Under the pieces are notes generated by a model. It saw only the letters and a program-made list of their open reading frames with translations, made no database searches and had not been told where the DNA came from. From Phycisphaerales bacterium (GTDB lineage: Bacteria; Planctomycetota; Phycisphaerae; Sedimentisphaerales; Anaerohalosphaeraceae), in contig DSDR01000034.1 in NCBI GenBank assembly GCA_011048645.1, positions 1 through 5,255 of the forward strand: 5,255 nt of DNA, written 5' to 3'. The stretch's first letter is position 1; the number at the start of each line of letters is the position of its first letter. The position numbers were made by a program, and so were the translations under genes. Below, piece after piece: positions 1 to 5,255 of the stretch.

Positions 1-963
<963 letters not shown>

Positions 964-975
964 GTATCACTGACT

Positions 976-1010
976 CCGTTGTTCAACGGAAATCTTTGAT
1001 TAGGAATCAA
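976..1010 (-). other. two small hairpins immediately upstream of 16S
   Basis: Two consecutive inverted repeats lie in the leader just before the mature 16S 5' end. TTGATT and AATCAA are separated by 3 nt (996-1010), and CCGTT and AACGG are separated by a 4-nt loop (976-989). Such structures often form part of the 16S processing region or act as leader-assisted folding elements. The function here is inferred from position only. Confidence 0.4.
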
Positions 1011-1013
1011 CTT

Positions 1014-1038
1014 AAAAAAACTCGCTCACGCAACGAGT
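1014..1038 (-). terminator. terminator-like hairpin plus T-run inside the rrn leader
   Basis: On the minus strand ACTCGT and GCGAGT flank a 7-nt loop, giving five Watson-Crick pairs and one G-U pair (1020-1038). The stem is followed directly by a run of T (1014-1020, the first T closing the stem). This is the form of a short intrinsic terminator, but it sits about 50 nt upstream of 16S and downstream of the rrn promoter. It would therefore be read through in antiterminated transcription, or act as an attenuator when antitermination fails. It could equally be a plain leader hairpin; the stem is short. Confidence 0.4.
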
Positions 1039-1052
1039 AACCAAGCTGATGT

Positions 1053-1077
1053 GCCCGGTCGAAACCGGACGTTTTTT
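1053..1077. other. UUCG-loop hairpin flanked by a T-run on the plus strand
   Basis: On the minus strand (leader sense) GTCCGGT and ACCGGGC enclose a UUCG loop, pairing 7 bp with one U-G wobble. Read on the plus strand the same element is a stem with a CGAA loop and one C-A mismatch, followed by GTTTTTT (1071-1077). That resembles an intrinsic terminator pointing towards the rrn promoter, opposite to rRNA transcription. A leader RNA structural role is the simpler reading. A terminator for antisense transcripts is possible. Confidence 0.45.
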
Positions 1078-1168
1078 CACACCATTATGGTTTTAAGGAC
1101 ATCGAACCCAAACGTCGTGAAGGCTCGAGGCCCTGTGCTCTCGTTGCATTGCGGCACCATTTATGAAC

Positions 1169-1180
1169 TTGTCAATGAGC
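1169..1180 (-). promoter_or_regulatory. boxA-like rRNA antitermination site
   Basis: The minus strand reads GCTCATTGACAA, which differs at two positions from the E. coli rrn boxA core GCTCTTTAACAA. It lies in the leader about 105 nt after the predicted transcription start and about 205 nt before 16S, which suits a boxA. In characterised systems this RNA element binds the NusB-S10 heterodimer and recruits the Nus/SuhB antitermination complex to RNA polymerase. It is preceded by a small hairpin in the boxB position. The identification rests on similarity and position; the TTGACA inside it is not followed by a credible -10. Confidence 0.6.
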
Positions 1181-1185
1181 TTTTC

Positions 1186-1200
1186 GAGATAAAAGGTCTC
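1186..1200 (-). promoter_or_regulatory. boxB-like hairpin next to boxA
   Basis: On the minus strand GAGA and TCTC (1200-1197 and 1189-1186) enclose a 7-nt loop. It sits 5 nt upstream of the boxA-like site, the arrangement seen for boxB-boxA in rrn leaders. The stem is only 4 bp, so the call is weak. Confidence 0.3.
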
Positions 1201-1237
1201 AAAAAACCGCTATCTCGTTTTCGGAAATAATAAGCGG
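1201..1237 (-). terminator. promoter-proximal hairpin plus T6 in the rrn leader
   Basis: On the minus strand CCGCT (1237-1233) pairs with AGCGG (1211-1207) across a 21-nt interior that is itself weakly foldable. A run of six T (1206-1201) follows. It begins about 50 nt after the predicted start of the rRNA transcript and before boxA. The stem is short for a strong intrinsic terminator, so it may be a pause or attenuation site or simply a leader hairpin. Confidence 0.3.
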
Positions 1238-1291
1238 CCAAGCAACCGATAACCTCTATTGACTTGCCCGCTTTCGCTTTCCGAAAAGACT

Positions 1292-1352
1292 ACTGTAACG
1301 AACAAACAAAACACTGTCAATACTTTTTCAAAAAAAATTTTAACTTTTTTTA
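1292..1352 (-). promoter_or_regulatory. strong sigma-70-type rRNA promoter with UP-like element
   Basis: On the minus strand there is a perfect -35 hexamer TTGACA (1320-1315), a 17-bp spacer, and a -10 hexamer TACAGT (1297-1292; 4 of 6 matches to TATAAT). Directly upstream (1321-1352) is a stretch of almost pure A/T with A- and T-tracts, the classic composition of an UP element contacted by the RNA polymerase alpha C-terminal domain. Transcription should start near 1285, giving a leader of about 320 nt before 16S. It is the best promoter match in the window and is placed where an rRNA promoter should be. Confidence 0.75.
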
Positions 1353-1410
1353 TCGTCGCCGACTCCGGCCCAAAACCGTTTCGGCATCGAGTGGGGTCTT
1401 AATACACCAA

Positions 1411-1456
1411 GTTTTGCCTTTATGCAAGCAAAAACAGGCCGATTTTTCTGTTTTTT
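1411..1456. repeat. two overlapping, mutually exclusive inverted repeats
   Basis: GTTTTGC (1411-1417) can pair with GCAAAAAC (1428-1435, one bulged A). The A-rich arm AAAAACAG (1430-1437) can instead pair with CTGTTTTT (1449-1456), which runs into one further T at 1457. The shared arm means only one hairpin can form at a time, on either strand. The second hairpin resembles a weak AT-rich bidirectional terminator. No gene is attached to it, so a function is not claimed. Confidence 0.35.
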
Positions 1457-1553
1457 CGGAAAATTGCCTCGCACCCCCTATGCTCCGCTCGAAACCCCGT
1501 CTCTCTGGAACGCTCTAAGTCAATACAAATAAAATAGTTATGGACAATTTTCA

Positions 1554-1574
1554 GCCGTGCCGCTTTGGAACGGC
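1554..1574. repeat. short inverted repeat upstream of the sigma-factor gene
   Basis: GCCGT (1554-1558) and ACGGC (1570-1574) are separated by 11 nt, with an alternative inner pairing GCCG/CGGC (1559-1562 and 1571-1574). It lies 30 bp before the first possible start of the sigma-factor gene, so it could be an operator or a 5' UTR hairpin. It is short enough to be chance. Confidence 0.25.
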
Positions 1575-1603
1575 GACGTTGAAAAAACCGCTTAAATTAA
1601 AAA

Positions 1604-2233
1604 ATGGTGTATGAATATCCTGCCGATAATGTCTATATTAGTAGAATGATGACGAAGATGCCGCATACAATCGAAAACGAGTCCATGCTGGCGCTGGCCG
1701 CCAGTAACGGCGACAGGGCCGCGCTGGAAAAATTGTTGCAGCGAAACTGGATGTGGCTCAAGGGCATGGTCATTGCCGGAATCTACCGCTTTGACGCCAT
1801 CGACGACATCCTGCAGGAGATCTGCATCAAGGTCATCGACAAAATCGACACGCTCAAAGAGCCGGAACGCTTCAAGCCGTGGCTGGCGACGATTGCCCGC
1901 CGCGAAATCGTTAATTTCCGTCGGGAACAAAAAAAACAAACCCAGTTGCTCAATCAGGTGCAGCAGGAAGTCGAACTCCCCGACCGGCCAAGCCTGAATC
2001 AGGAGCACTGGACGCAGGAGACATGCGAATCGATTCTCGACGCCCTGAAGCGGTTGCCGGAAAAATATCGAGAGGTCTTTGTATTGAAATATATCAAGGA
2101 TTATTCGTATGCCGAAATCGCCGAGGCGCTGGATATTCCGTTTACCACGGTCCAGATTCGGCTGACGCGAAGCCGCCGAATGATTTATGACATTGTCAAA
2201 GAACGAATGCGAAATCGAAACAATCACAGATAA
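1604..2233 (+). CDS. ECF-type (sigma-70 family) RNA polymerase sigma factor
   Basis: Directs RNA polymerase to a dedicated promoter set, usually in response to an extracytoplasmic signal. In the 209-residue reading, region 2 spans about 28-108, with the core-binding segment DDILQEICIKVID (67-79) and the -10 recognition segment WLATIARREIVNFRRE (93-108). A linker follows at about 109-140, then region 4 (about 142-194) with LPEKYREVFVLKY and the helix-turn-helix YAEIAEALDIPFTTVQIRLTRSR. Region 3 is absent, as expected for ECF factors. The start is uncertain. Codons 1-14 (to 1645) are AT-rich with codons such as AGT and AGA unlike the rest, and no Shine-Dalgarno is visible, so ATG at 1646, 1649 or 1658 may be the true start (about 191-195 aa). 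It is followed after 12 nt by its probable anti-sigma gene. The specific ECF group cannot be assigned by eye. Confidence 0.93.
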   Translation: MVYEYPADNVYISRMMTKMPHTIENESMLALAASNGDRAALEKLLQRNWMWLKGMVIAGIYRFDAIDDILQEICIKVIDKIDTLKEPERFKPWLATIARREIVNFRREQKKQTQLLNQVQQEVELPDRPSLNQEHWTQETCESILDALKRLPEKYREVFVLKYIKDYSYAEIAEALDIPFTTVQIRLTRSRRMIYDIVKERMRNRNNHR

Positions 2234-2245
2234 GCAGGTGACCCC

Positions 2246-2803
2246 ATGGATAACGAAAAACTGGAAATCCTGATGGGCAAATTCTTCGACGGCGAGATCG
2301 AGCCGAGCGAAAAGCGTTTGCTCGACGCCCAGCTTGCCAAAGATCCGCTGAACCGCCGTTTGTTCGAAGAATTCCAGACGCTGCACACCCAGGCGCAGGC
2401 TGAGGTCGCCGCACTGGCCGACCGGGGCCGCCCGTTTGAAAAGGTGTTCGCCGCCGCCTGGAATACGAGCCGGCCGCATCGCCGCCGTCTCAGGCTGCCG
2501 GTCGGAACGCTTCGCTTTGTCTCCGGCATGGCCGCCGGACTGCTGCTGGCCGTGCTGTTTCAGTTAACTTACAGCCCTGCCGTTTCGCAGGACGAACCGA
2601 TGCTTGCCGGCTCGGCAATCCAGACGCCGATCCCCGTCGCCGGACCCGACCGCATCCTGACCCGCGCCGCCGGCGAAGGCGCCTCGCCGGTCATCAAGGA
2701 TGTGGATTACTATTATTATATTGATGAAAACGGCCAGCAATGGCTGATCGAAGGATATCGTGAAAATATCAGAACCCAATTGGTCAGCTATCAGGATATG
2801 TAA
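2246..2803 (+). CDS. putative single-pass membrane anti-sigma factor (no zinc motif)
   Basis: Probably binds and silences the sigma factor encoded 12 nt upstream. The 185-residue protein has an acidic helical N-terminal domain (1-60, with LMGKFFDGEIEPSEKRLLD at 9-27) of the kind seen in anti-sigma domains. A basic stretch RPHRRRLR (76-83) precedes one membrane helix (about 91-109), and a segment of about 75 residues lies outside the membrane. Basic residues before the helix place the N-terminus in the cytoplasm, where it can meet the sigma factor. There are no cysteines, so the HxxxCxxC zinc motif of ZAS-type anti-sigma factors is absent. The outer part ends in an aromatic-rich segment, DYYYYIDENGQQWLIEGYRE (154-173), possibly the sensory region. 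AGGTG (2236-2240) lies 5 nt before the ATG. The role is inferred from gene order and topology; there is no strong family motif. Confidence 0.75.
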   Translation: MDNEKLEILMGKFFDGEIEPSEKRLLDAQLAKDPLNRRLFEEFQTLHTQAQAEVAALADRGRPFEKVFAAAWNTSRPHRRRLRLPVGTLRFVSGMAAGLLLAVLFQLTYSPAVSQDEPMLAGSAIQTPIPVAGPDRILTRAAGEGASPVIKDVDYYYYIDENGQQWLIEGYRENIRTQLVSYQDM

Positions 2804-2830
2804 GCTGATGGCAATGGAGGCAAACGTTTT

Positions 2831-3889
2831 ATGCGGCTCATTTTGAACTATGGTCTTGTTTTGTTGATGGCGTCCGTTCTGTCGCTGCCGCTGGCGGCCC
2901 AGAACGAAGACAGGCAGCCGCCGCCCCGTCCCTACCTGGGCGCCCGTCTCAGCTCGGACATCCCGGAGCTGCTGCGAAAACATCTTCAGCTTGAGCCGGA
3001 ACAGGGTCTGTTGGTGGAAAATATCTTTCGTAACAGTCCGGCCGACAAAGCGGGACTGGACAAAGACGACATCATTTTAAGCATCAACAACGAACCGCTG
3101 AAAAACCCCCACGAGCTGTTTCGCACGATGCGGGATATCGGCGTAGGCGGCTCGGTGATGGCCGAAGTGGTCCATTTGGGACAACTCCGCAACGTCACCA
3201 TTACCTTCGAGGAAATGGGGCCGCAATTTCGATTCGACCGTTCGGGCTGGAAATACCCCATTGAACCCGATGAAAGCATGATCTTTCGACCGGGTCGGAT
3301 GTTTCGCAGGCAGCCGGGCGACCGCGAATGGATTGAAATACCGCTCGAACAGCTCAAAGAGCAAGCCCAAAGCGGACAGTCGCAGTTGCCGAATCTCGGC
3401 ACACAATATCATTTTCTTCACGATGACGGACAATCGGAATTCACGATTGTCATTGAAGGCAACCCCAACGAACCGACCGCCACGGTGATCGTCAAAACCC
3501 CGGACAAAGAATACTTCACAACGGCCGGGCAGATTGATATGCTGCCCAAGGAGTACCAGCAAACGGTCAAGAACGACATCAAAAAGGCCAAACAAACATT
3601 TGAACGAGGGCGAAACCTGCGCTTCCCGCCGCAGATTGACTTCTCACAATGGCAGCAATTCTTCACCGAAGGCGGACGTCCCCCGCGACCGGACTCGCGC
3701 GGCCCCGATCCGCGCGGCCGTGACGGTGACTGGCGCAGACCGGAGCAGAAAAAAGAAGAGGATCCGCGCAGCTCCGAAGAACGACTGGAAAGTCAACTGG
3801 AAATGTTAATCCGGCAGATTGAACAAATGCAGGAACGGCAAAAAGCCCTTGAAGCCTTGCTCGAAGAAAAAAGCCAGGACTCAAACTAA
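2831..3889 (+). CDS. exported PDZ-domain protein with C-terminal coiled coil
   Basis: Probably acts outside the cytoplasmic membrane as a peptide-binding or scaffolding partner of the upstream sigma/anti-sigma pair. Residues 1-23 form a signal peptide (basic N-end, hydrophobic core LVLLMASVLSLPL, likely cleavage after LAA). A PDZ domain follows at about 35-128: carboxylate-loop-like YLGARL, then GLLVENIFRNSPADKAGLDKDDIILSINNEPL, typical of HtrA/DegP-type PDZ domains. No trypsin-like or metalloprotease domain is present, so it is not a DegS or RseP by itself. Residues 130-280 are an unassigned region with beta-like stretches (TQYHFLHDDG, EFTIVIEGNP, TATVIVKTP). Residues 283-312 are a Pro/Arg/Asp-rich linker, and 314-346 form a Glu/Gln/Leu-rich coiled coil. 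GGAGG (2816-2820) lies 10 nt before the ATG and 27 nt separate it from the anti-sigma gene. The function of the middle region is unknown. Confidence 0.85.
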   Translation: MRLILNYGLVLLMASVLSLPLAAQNEDRQPPPRPYLGARLSSDIPELLRKHLQLEPEQGLLVENIFRNSPADKAGLDKDDIILSINNEPLKNPHELFRTMRDIGVGGSVMAEVVHLGQLRNVTITFEEMGPQFRFDRSGWKYPIEPDESMIFRPGRMFRRQPGDREWIEIPLEQLKEQAQSGQSQLPNLGTQYHFLHDDGQSEFTIVIEGNPNEPTATVIVKTPDKEYFTTAGQIDMLPKEYQQTVKNDIKKAKQTFERGRNLRFPPQIDFSQWQQFFTEGGRPPRPDSRGPDPRGRDGDWRRPEQKKEEDPRSSEERLESQLEMLIRQIEQMQERQKALEALLEEKSQDSN

Positions 3890-3909
3890 ACGCCGCTTTC
3901 TACAAACAA

Positions 3910-4329
3910 ATGGTTTACACACAGACGTTGCACATCCCGACACACGGCAATTGCCATCTGGTGGATATAACGGCGCAGGTACAACAGGCAGTCGATCAAT
4001 CCGGACTCAAAAACGGCGTAGTCACCGTCTTCAATGTCGGTTCCACGGCCGGGATCACGACAATTGAATTTGAGCCGGGGCTGGTCCATCACGATATGAA
4101 AGCCGCGTTTGAAAAACTCGCGCCGGAAAACGCCTCATACGAACACGAAAAGACCTGGCACGACGACAACGGCCACGCCCACGTGCGGGCAAGCCTGCTG
4201 GGGCCGTCCCTGGCTGTTCCTTTCTGCGACGGCGCACTGACCCTGGGCACATGGCAGCAAATCACCCTGATCGACTTTGACACCCGCAAACGCACCCGAA
4301 AGATCGTCTGTCAAATCATCGGCGAATAA
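3910..4329 (+). CDS. yjbQ: YjbQ/UPF0047 family protein (secondary thiamine-phosphate synthase-like)
   Basis: Small cytoplasmic protein of the UPF0047 family. E. coli YjbQ has weak thiamine-phosphate synthase activity, but the physiological role of the family remains uncertain. The 139-residue length is normal for the family. Family hallmarks are GSTAGITTIEFEPG (44-57), HDM (61-63), the long signature HDDNGHAHVRASLLGPSLAVP (84-104), LGTWQQI (112-118) and the C-terminal DFDTRKRTRKIV (122-133). Histidines 60, 61, 84, 89 and 91 with D85/D86 are candidates for the conserved metal or active-site cluster. The GSTAGITTIE motif in place of the HTTA/TSA.TINE version of many bacterial members resembles, from memory, the archaeal-type subgroup. 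The gene starts 20 nt after the PDZ gene, without an obvious Shine-Dalgarno, so it may be co-transcribed. Nothing suggests a functional tie to the sigma module. Confidence 0.93.
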   Translation: MVYTQTLHIPTHGNCHLVDITAQVQQAVDQSGLKNGVVTVFNVGSTAGITTIEFEPGLVHHDMKAAFEKLAPENASYEHEKTWHDDNGHAHVRASLLGPSLAVPFCDGALTLGTWQQITLIDFDTRKRTRKIVCQIIGE

Positions 4330-4424
4330 CGGACCGAATGGCCCGCAGGGCGAACCTGAAGAGCGGCCCGCTTGCGCAGCCGGTCTCTCCCTTCAGACTC
4401 GGATATGCGGCATACCCGGCGAAC
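4330..4424. terminator. convergent intergenic region with a possible shared hairpin
   Basis: These 95 bp separate the ends of yjbQ and ccsA. CTGAAG (4356-4361) and CTTCAG (4391-4396) can pair, with an inner CGGC/GCCG pairing (4364-4367 and 4379-4382), forming a long imperfect GC-rich stem that could serve both strands. There is no T-run on either side, so it is not a canonical intrinsic terminator. Confidence 0.3.
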
Positions 4425-5225
4425 TTATGTCGCGTAGCTGTGCAGGCCGGCGAAAAGGCTTGACAGGTTGACCCACAGCAGCGTGATAACGATAGAAAGT
4501 AGCCCGACAATGACCAGCCACAGGCGCATGCGGATGTATTGCTTGGGATGGGCGATGCGCCAATGGAAATAGAACATATAGACCAGCCAGCAGACCAGCG
4601 ACCAGAGTTCTTTGGGGTCCCATCCCCACCAGTCGCCCCAGGCCAGCTTGCCCCAGACGCTGCCGAGAATCAACCCCAGCGACAACAGAGGAAACCCGGC
4701 CGCGGCCATGCCGTAGCTTTGCCGTTCGGCCTCGATGAGCCGTTGTCCCTGAAAACGCCCGGCCAGCGCGGCCACGGCGGGAATAGCCGCTCGGGCCATC
4801 AGCACGTAGGCAATCATATACGCCGCCACATGCGGGCCGAACAACACGCTTTGCAAGGCCGGCGGCAGCGGTCGTGTCGCGGCGGAGAACACAAATCCCG
4901 GCGGAAAACACACCAGCGCCCCGATCAACGCATCGCCGGCGGACATCACCCACGAACGGCTGTTCTGCATCCGCTCGGTCAGCAGCGAAATCGGCCAGAT
5001 GAGCACGGCCATCAGTAAAAACACCTCAAACAGATTCTGCATCGGCAGGTGTGTGGACAGGATCCATCGGGTGATATAGCTTGCCAATGCCGCGACAAAA
5101 GCCAGCACAAACCACCCATAACCGGCCCCGGCTTTGCGCCTGCGCAGTACGCTCACCAGCGCCGCCAGATAGCCGGCCATCGTCAGATAAATCAGTACTC
5201 CCTGAATGTCCCATTTAATCTGCAT
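4425..5225 (-). CDS. ccsA: CcsA/ResC-type cytochrome c biogenesis protein (system II haem handler)
   Basis: Integral membrane protein that, with ResB/CcsB, presents haem on the outer face of the cytoplasmic membrane for covalent attachment to apocytochromes c. From the ATG at 5225 it has 266 residues, normal for stand-alone CcsA. About seven or eight membrane helices are visible, among them roughly 7-27, 36-56, 64-82, 125-155, 172-192, 205-224 and 233-254. The tryptophan-rich haem-binding WWD motif is intact (WGDWWGWDPKELW, about 196-208). Expected haem-ligand histidines are present: H132 (GPHVAAY), H221 (YFHWR) and H262 in the terminal GLHSYA. The NLFE segment after helix 2 is also typical. 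GGAG (5232-5235) lies 6 nt before this ATG, preferred over an in-frame GTG at 5237 that overlaps it. The same frame stays open to the window edge, so an N-terminal extension or fusion cannot be excluded. Annotation pipelines also call this family CcsB. Confidence 0.95.
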   Translation of the reverse strand: MQIKWDIQGVLIYLTMAGYLAALVSVLRRRKAGAGYGWFVLAFVAALASYITRWILSTHLPMQNLFEVFLLMAVLIWPISLLTERMQNSRSWVMSAGDALIGALVCFPPGFVFSAATRPLPPALQSVLFGPHVAAYMIAYVLMARAAIPAVAALAGRFQGQRLIEAERQSYGMAAAGFPLLSLGLILGSVWGKLAWGDWWGWDPKELWSLVCWLVYMFYFHWRIAHPKQYIRMRLWLVIVGLLSIVITLLWVNLSSLFAGLHSYAT

Positions 5226-5231
5226 CGGCGG

Positions 5232-5235
5232 CTCC
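5232..5235 (-). promoter_or_regulatory. Shine-Dalgarno GGAG setting the ccsA start
   Basis: On the minus strand GGAG is followed by CCGCCG and then ATG (5225-5223). The 6-nt spacing is near ideal and favours this ATG over the in-frame GTG at 5237-5235, which overlaps the GGAG itself. This also favours separate translation over fusion to an upstream gene. Confidence 0.6.
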
Positions 5236-5255
5236 ACGTGACCTGCGGCGGCGCA

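Larger units (their letters stand above)
964..1285 (-). other. rRNA operon leader (pre-16S 5' spacer)
   Basis: About 320 nt between the predicted transcription start and the mature 16S 5' end. No protein gene is supported here; open frames crossing it are short and lack start signals. In minus-strand order it contains the promoter-proximal hairpin with a T-run (1201-1237), a boxB-like hairpin (1186-1200), a boxA-like site (1169-1180), a UUCG-loop hairpin (1053-1070), a second hairpin with a T-run (1014-1038), and two small hairpins just before 16S (996-1010 and 976-989). This matches the general layout of bacterial rrn leaders, where NusB/S10 binding at boxA makes RNA polymerase termination-resistant and leader-trailer pairing directs RNase III processing. 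The trailer half is outside the window, so the processing stem cannot be verified. Confidence 0.7.
1361..1603. other. intergenic region between the divergent rrn operon and sigma-factor cluster
   Basis: No gene is supported in these 243 bases. Open frames across it have implausible composition and no ribosome binding site. It contains the overlapping hairpins at 1411-1456 and the inverted repeat at 1554-1574. It should also hold the promoter of the plus-strand sigma-factor cluster, but I could not assign one. TAAAAT (1530-1535) is a possible -10 without a matching -35, and two GGAAC motifs (1507-1511 and 1567-1571) recall ECF -35 elements without a convincing partner. Confidence 0.6.

Noticed and set aside
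1146..1175. A second TTGACA on the minus strand (1175-1170) as an additional rRNA promoter.
   Set aside because: No acceptable -10 hexamer lies 16-18 bp downstream, and the hexamer is part of the better-explained boxA-like element.
1264..1518. Plus-strand open frame of 84 codons in the intergenic region.
   Set aside because: It begins at TTG without a ribosome binding site, crosses the rrn promoter and UP-like element, and has a Lys/Phe/Arg-rich composition expected from translating A/T tracts.
1495..1523. TTGACT on the minus strand (1523-1518) as a distal rrn promoter.
   Set aside because: The sequence 17 bp downstream is ACGGGG, which cannot serve as a -10.
1504..1603. ECF-type autoregulatory promoter for the sigma-factor gene, based on GGAAC at 1507 and 1567.
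   Set aside because: Neither GGAAC has a recognisable -10 partner at 15-17 bp, and the recognition sequence of this sigma factor is unknown.
1592..2479. Minus-strand open frame of 295 codons opposite the sigma and anti-sigma genes.
   Set aside because: It is the shadow of two clearly recognisable plus-strand genes, spans the boundary between them, and has no recognisable motifs.
2246..2500. Zinc-binding anti-sigma (ZAS) domain in the anti-sigma factor.
   Set aside because: The protein has no cysteine, so the HxxxCxxC motif is absent.
3695..3719. Short direct repeat CGCGCGGCC (two copies) as a possible mobile-element or recombination site.
   Set aside because: It lies inside the Pro/Arg-rich linker of the PDZ protein and is explained by the repetitive RGPDPRGRD coding sequence.
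4539..5018. Plus-strand open frame of 159 codons opposite ccsA.
   Set aside because: The minus-strand product has intact CcsA motifs; this frame is Arg/Gly/His-rich shadow sequence.

Overview
The window reads as a bacterial chromosome segment, most likely from the Planctomycetota and possibly the class Phycisphaerae. The evidence is the partial 16S rRNA gene on the minus strand. It carries a planctomycete-style GGCTGCAGT in place of GGCAGCAGT after the 338 hairpin, and the planctomycete-like stretch GGAATCACTGGGCTTAAAGG. I could not run a database search, so class and order are tentative. Protein-coding parts look moderately GC-rich, while the rRNA leader and intergenic region are AT-rich.

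Left part (1-963, minus): the 5' two thirds of a 16S rRNA gene, whose 3' end lies beyond the window. Positions 964 to about 1285 look like the rRNA operon leader. It has a strong promoter (TTGACA, 17 bp, TACAGT) with an A/T-rich UP-like element, a boxA-like antitermination site, and several hairpins, two of them followed by T-runs on the transcribed strand. The remaining ~240 bp up to 1603 separate this operon from a divergent plus-strand cluster and hold only hairpin-forming sequence.

Centre (1604-4329, plus): four tightly spaced genes, probably one transcription unit. They are an ECF-type RNA polymerase sigma factor, a single-pass membrane protein that is almost certainly its anti-sigma factor (but with no zinc-binding motif), an exported PDZ-domain protein with a C-terminal coiled coil and no protease domain, and a YjbQ/UPF0047 family enzyme. 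The first three look like an envelope-sensing circuit: a cytoplasmic sigma factor held by a membrane anti-sigma factor, with a PDZ protein outside the membrane that could sense or relay the signal. That wiring is inferred from gene order and domain content. YjbQ may simply be a co-transcribed housekeeping gene.

Right part (4425-5225, minus): a CcsA/ResC-type haem-handling protein of cytochrome c maturation system II, convergent with yjbQ. All its signature motifs (WWD motif and histidines) are present. A ResB/CcsB partner is not visible but could lie just beyond the right edge.

The most distinctive sequence-level observations are a doubly compensated swap in the 16S 338 hairpin (the EUB338/341F site), the structured rRNA leader with terminator-like hairpins after boxA, and the sigma/anti-sigma/PDZ module.
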